NCBI GenBank assembly: GCA_945917385.1
Contig: CAMEHJ010000086.1
Span: 1 to 6,012, forward strand
Origin: an uncultured bacterium
GTDB lineage: Bacteria > Bacillota_A > Clostridia > Oscillospirales > Oscillospiraceae
Reading direction: 5' to 3'
Length of the DNA: 6,012 bases
Translations under genes and position numbers: made by a program
Part shown: one piece after another, positions 5,288 through 6,012 of the stretch
Position numbering within the stretch: position 1 is the first letter of the stretch
Layout of the letters: the number at the start of each line of letters is the position of its first letter
The notes under the pieces: generated by a model
Told to the model about the DNA's origin: nothing
The model's database searches: none
The model's input: only the letters and a program-made list of their open reading frames with translations

Positions 5288-6012
5288 TTGAAAATCGTAT
5301 CTTGCTACAAACTCGTTCCCGATGAGGGCGGCATCGCCTTCAACAAGAACGGCGTAGACGCATCCGCGGCAGAATGGCAGATCGGTCAGTATGACCTCTG
5401 CGCGGTCGAAGTCGGCGCTCAGATCGCCGAGAAGGACGCGGAGAACAAGTTCTACGCACTTACCGTCGGCGGTGACATCGTCGAAAACTCCAAGCTCAAG
5501 AAGTCCATCCTCTCCCGCGGCCCGCAGGAGATGGTCGCCGTCAAGGACGCAGCCTTCGAGACTGCCGACAGCTACGCAATGGCAGAGGCTCTTGCAGCCG
5601 AAGTCAAGGCGCTCGGTGATGTTGACCTCGTCCTCTTCGGAGAAGGCTCCGGCGATATGTACGCACAGCAGACCGGTATTCTCACCGGCGCCATCCTCGG
5701 CTGGAACACCGTGAACGCGGTCAGCAAGCTTGAGGTCGTTGACGACGCGGTGGTCGTCGAGCGCAAGCTTGAGGACTGCGTTGAGGTAGTCAAGGTCGCA
5801 CTGCCCGCGGCCGTCTCCGTCACCAGCGATATCTGCCTGCCCAGACTCGCTTCCATGAAGGAAATCCTCAAGGCCGGCAAGAAGCCCAGCACCATCAAGT
5901 CCCTTGCAGACGCAGGCGTTTCCGGCGAGAGCAAGGTTGAGACCGTGAGTGTTGCGGCAGTGAAGAAGACCGCGCGCGACTGCGAAGTCGTCGCCGGCGA
6001 TGACGCGGGTAT
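5288..6012 (+). CDS. fixA: Electron-transfer flavoprotein beta subunit, FixA type (partial, cut by window end)
   Basis: The gene opens at TTG 5288 and stays open to the window edge: 241 codons plus 2 nt. E. coli FixA is 256 aa, so little is missing. The product would pair with an alpha subunit (FixB/EtfA), probably encoded next, to carry electrons to the CaiA-like reductase. The N-terminus MKIVSCYKLVPDE closely matches FixA. QYDLCAVEVGAQI is at 34-46, LSRGPQEM at 75-82 and a nucleotide-binding loop FGEGSGDMYAQQTG at 117-130. VERKLED (157-163), TSDICLPRLASMKEI (179-193) and AGKKP (196-200) follow in family order. TTG is chosen because AAGGAG (5275-5280) lies 7 nt upstream, the protein begins exactly at the family start, and the first in-frame ATG is about 80 codons in. 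No promoter is evident in the gap, so it is probably co-transcribed with caiA. Confidence 0.93.
   Translation, partial: MKIVSCYKLVPDEGGIAFNKNGVDASAAEWQIGQYDLCAVEVGAQIAEKDAENKFYALTVGGDIVENSKLKKSILSRGPQEMVAVKDAAFETADSYAMAEALAAEVKALGDVDLVLFGEGSGDMYAQQTGILTGAILGWNTVNAVSKLEVVDDAVVVERKLEDCVEVVKVALPAAVSVTSDICLPRLASMKEILKAGKKPSTIKSLADAGVSGESKVETVSVAAVKKTARDCEVVAGDDAG

Overview
The window most likely comes from an anaerobic, probably gut-associated Clostridia-type Firmicute. The coding sequence is moderately GC-rich with many C-ending codons, but Arg AGA and Ile ATA codons also occur. Intergenic regions are AT-rich, Shine-Dalgarno sequences are strong (AAAGGA, AAGGAG, AGGTGA), and promoter elements are sigma-A-like. 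The family (perhaps Oscillospirales) is a guess from sequence style, not a marker-gene call.

Layout: (1) 1-116 is a leader with a very good promoter (TTGATA-17 nt-TATAAT) whose -35 lies inside an inverted repeat. (2) 117-1373 (+) is a family III CoA-transferase that resembles FldA/HadA more than E. coli CaiB. (3) 1374-1482 holds a perfect 11-bp hairpin, a likely attenuator or terminator. (4) 1483-2277 (+) is a crotonase-fold enoyl-CoA hydratase (CaiD-like role). (5) 2278-3708 (-) is a PucR/CdaR-type regulator, convergent with the hydratase; the two stop codons abut with no spacer. (6) 3709-3956 is a divergent regulatory region with promoters for both flanking genes and several inverted repeats. 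(7) 3957-5111 (+) is a CaiA-type acyl-CoA dehydrogenase/reductase. (8) 5112-5287 is a non-coding gap with a strong GC-rich hairpin and possible nested RNA pairing. (9) 5288 to the window end (+) is a FixA-type electron-transfer flavoprotein beta subunit. It starts at TTG, has 241 codons visible, and is cut by the window edge.

Together the genes read as a reductive (electron-accepting) pathway. A CoA-transferase activates a hydroxy- or enoyl-acid by swapping CoA with the product acid. A crotonase (de)hydrates the beta-hydroxyacyl-CoA to the enoyl-CoA. The CaiA-like flavoenzyme then reduces the double bond with electrons from a FixA-containing ETF. The closest known scheme is carnitine to crotonobetaine to gamma-butyrobetaine (cai/fix of enteric bacteria). 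The CoA-transferase instead recalls the reductive Stickland systems (fldA/hadA with acdA-etfBA). The substrate is therefore open: carnitine/crotonobetaine is the leading guess. The locally encoded PucR-like protein is the obvious candidate regulator.
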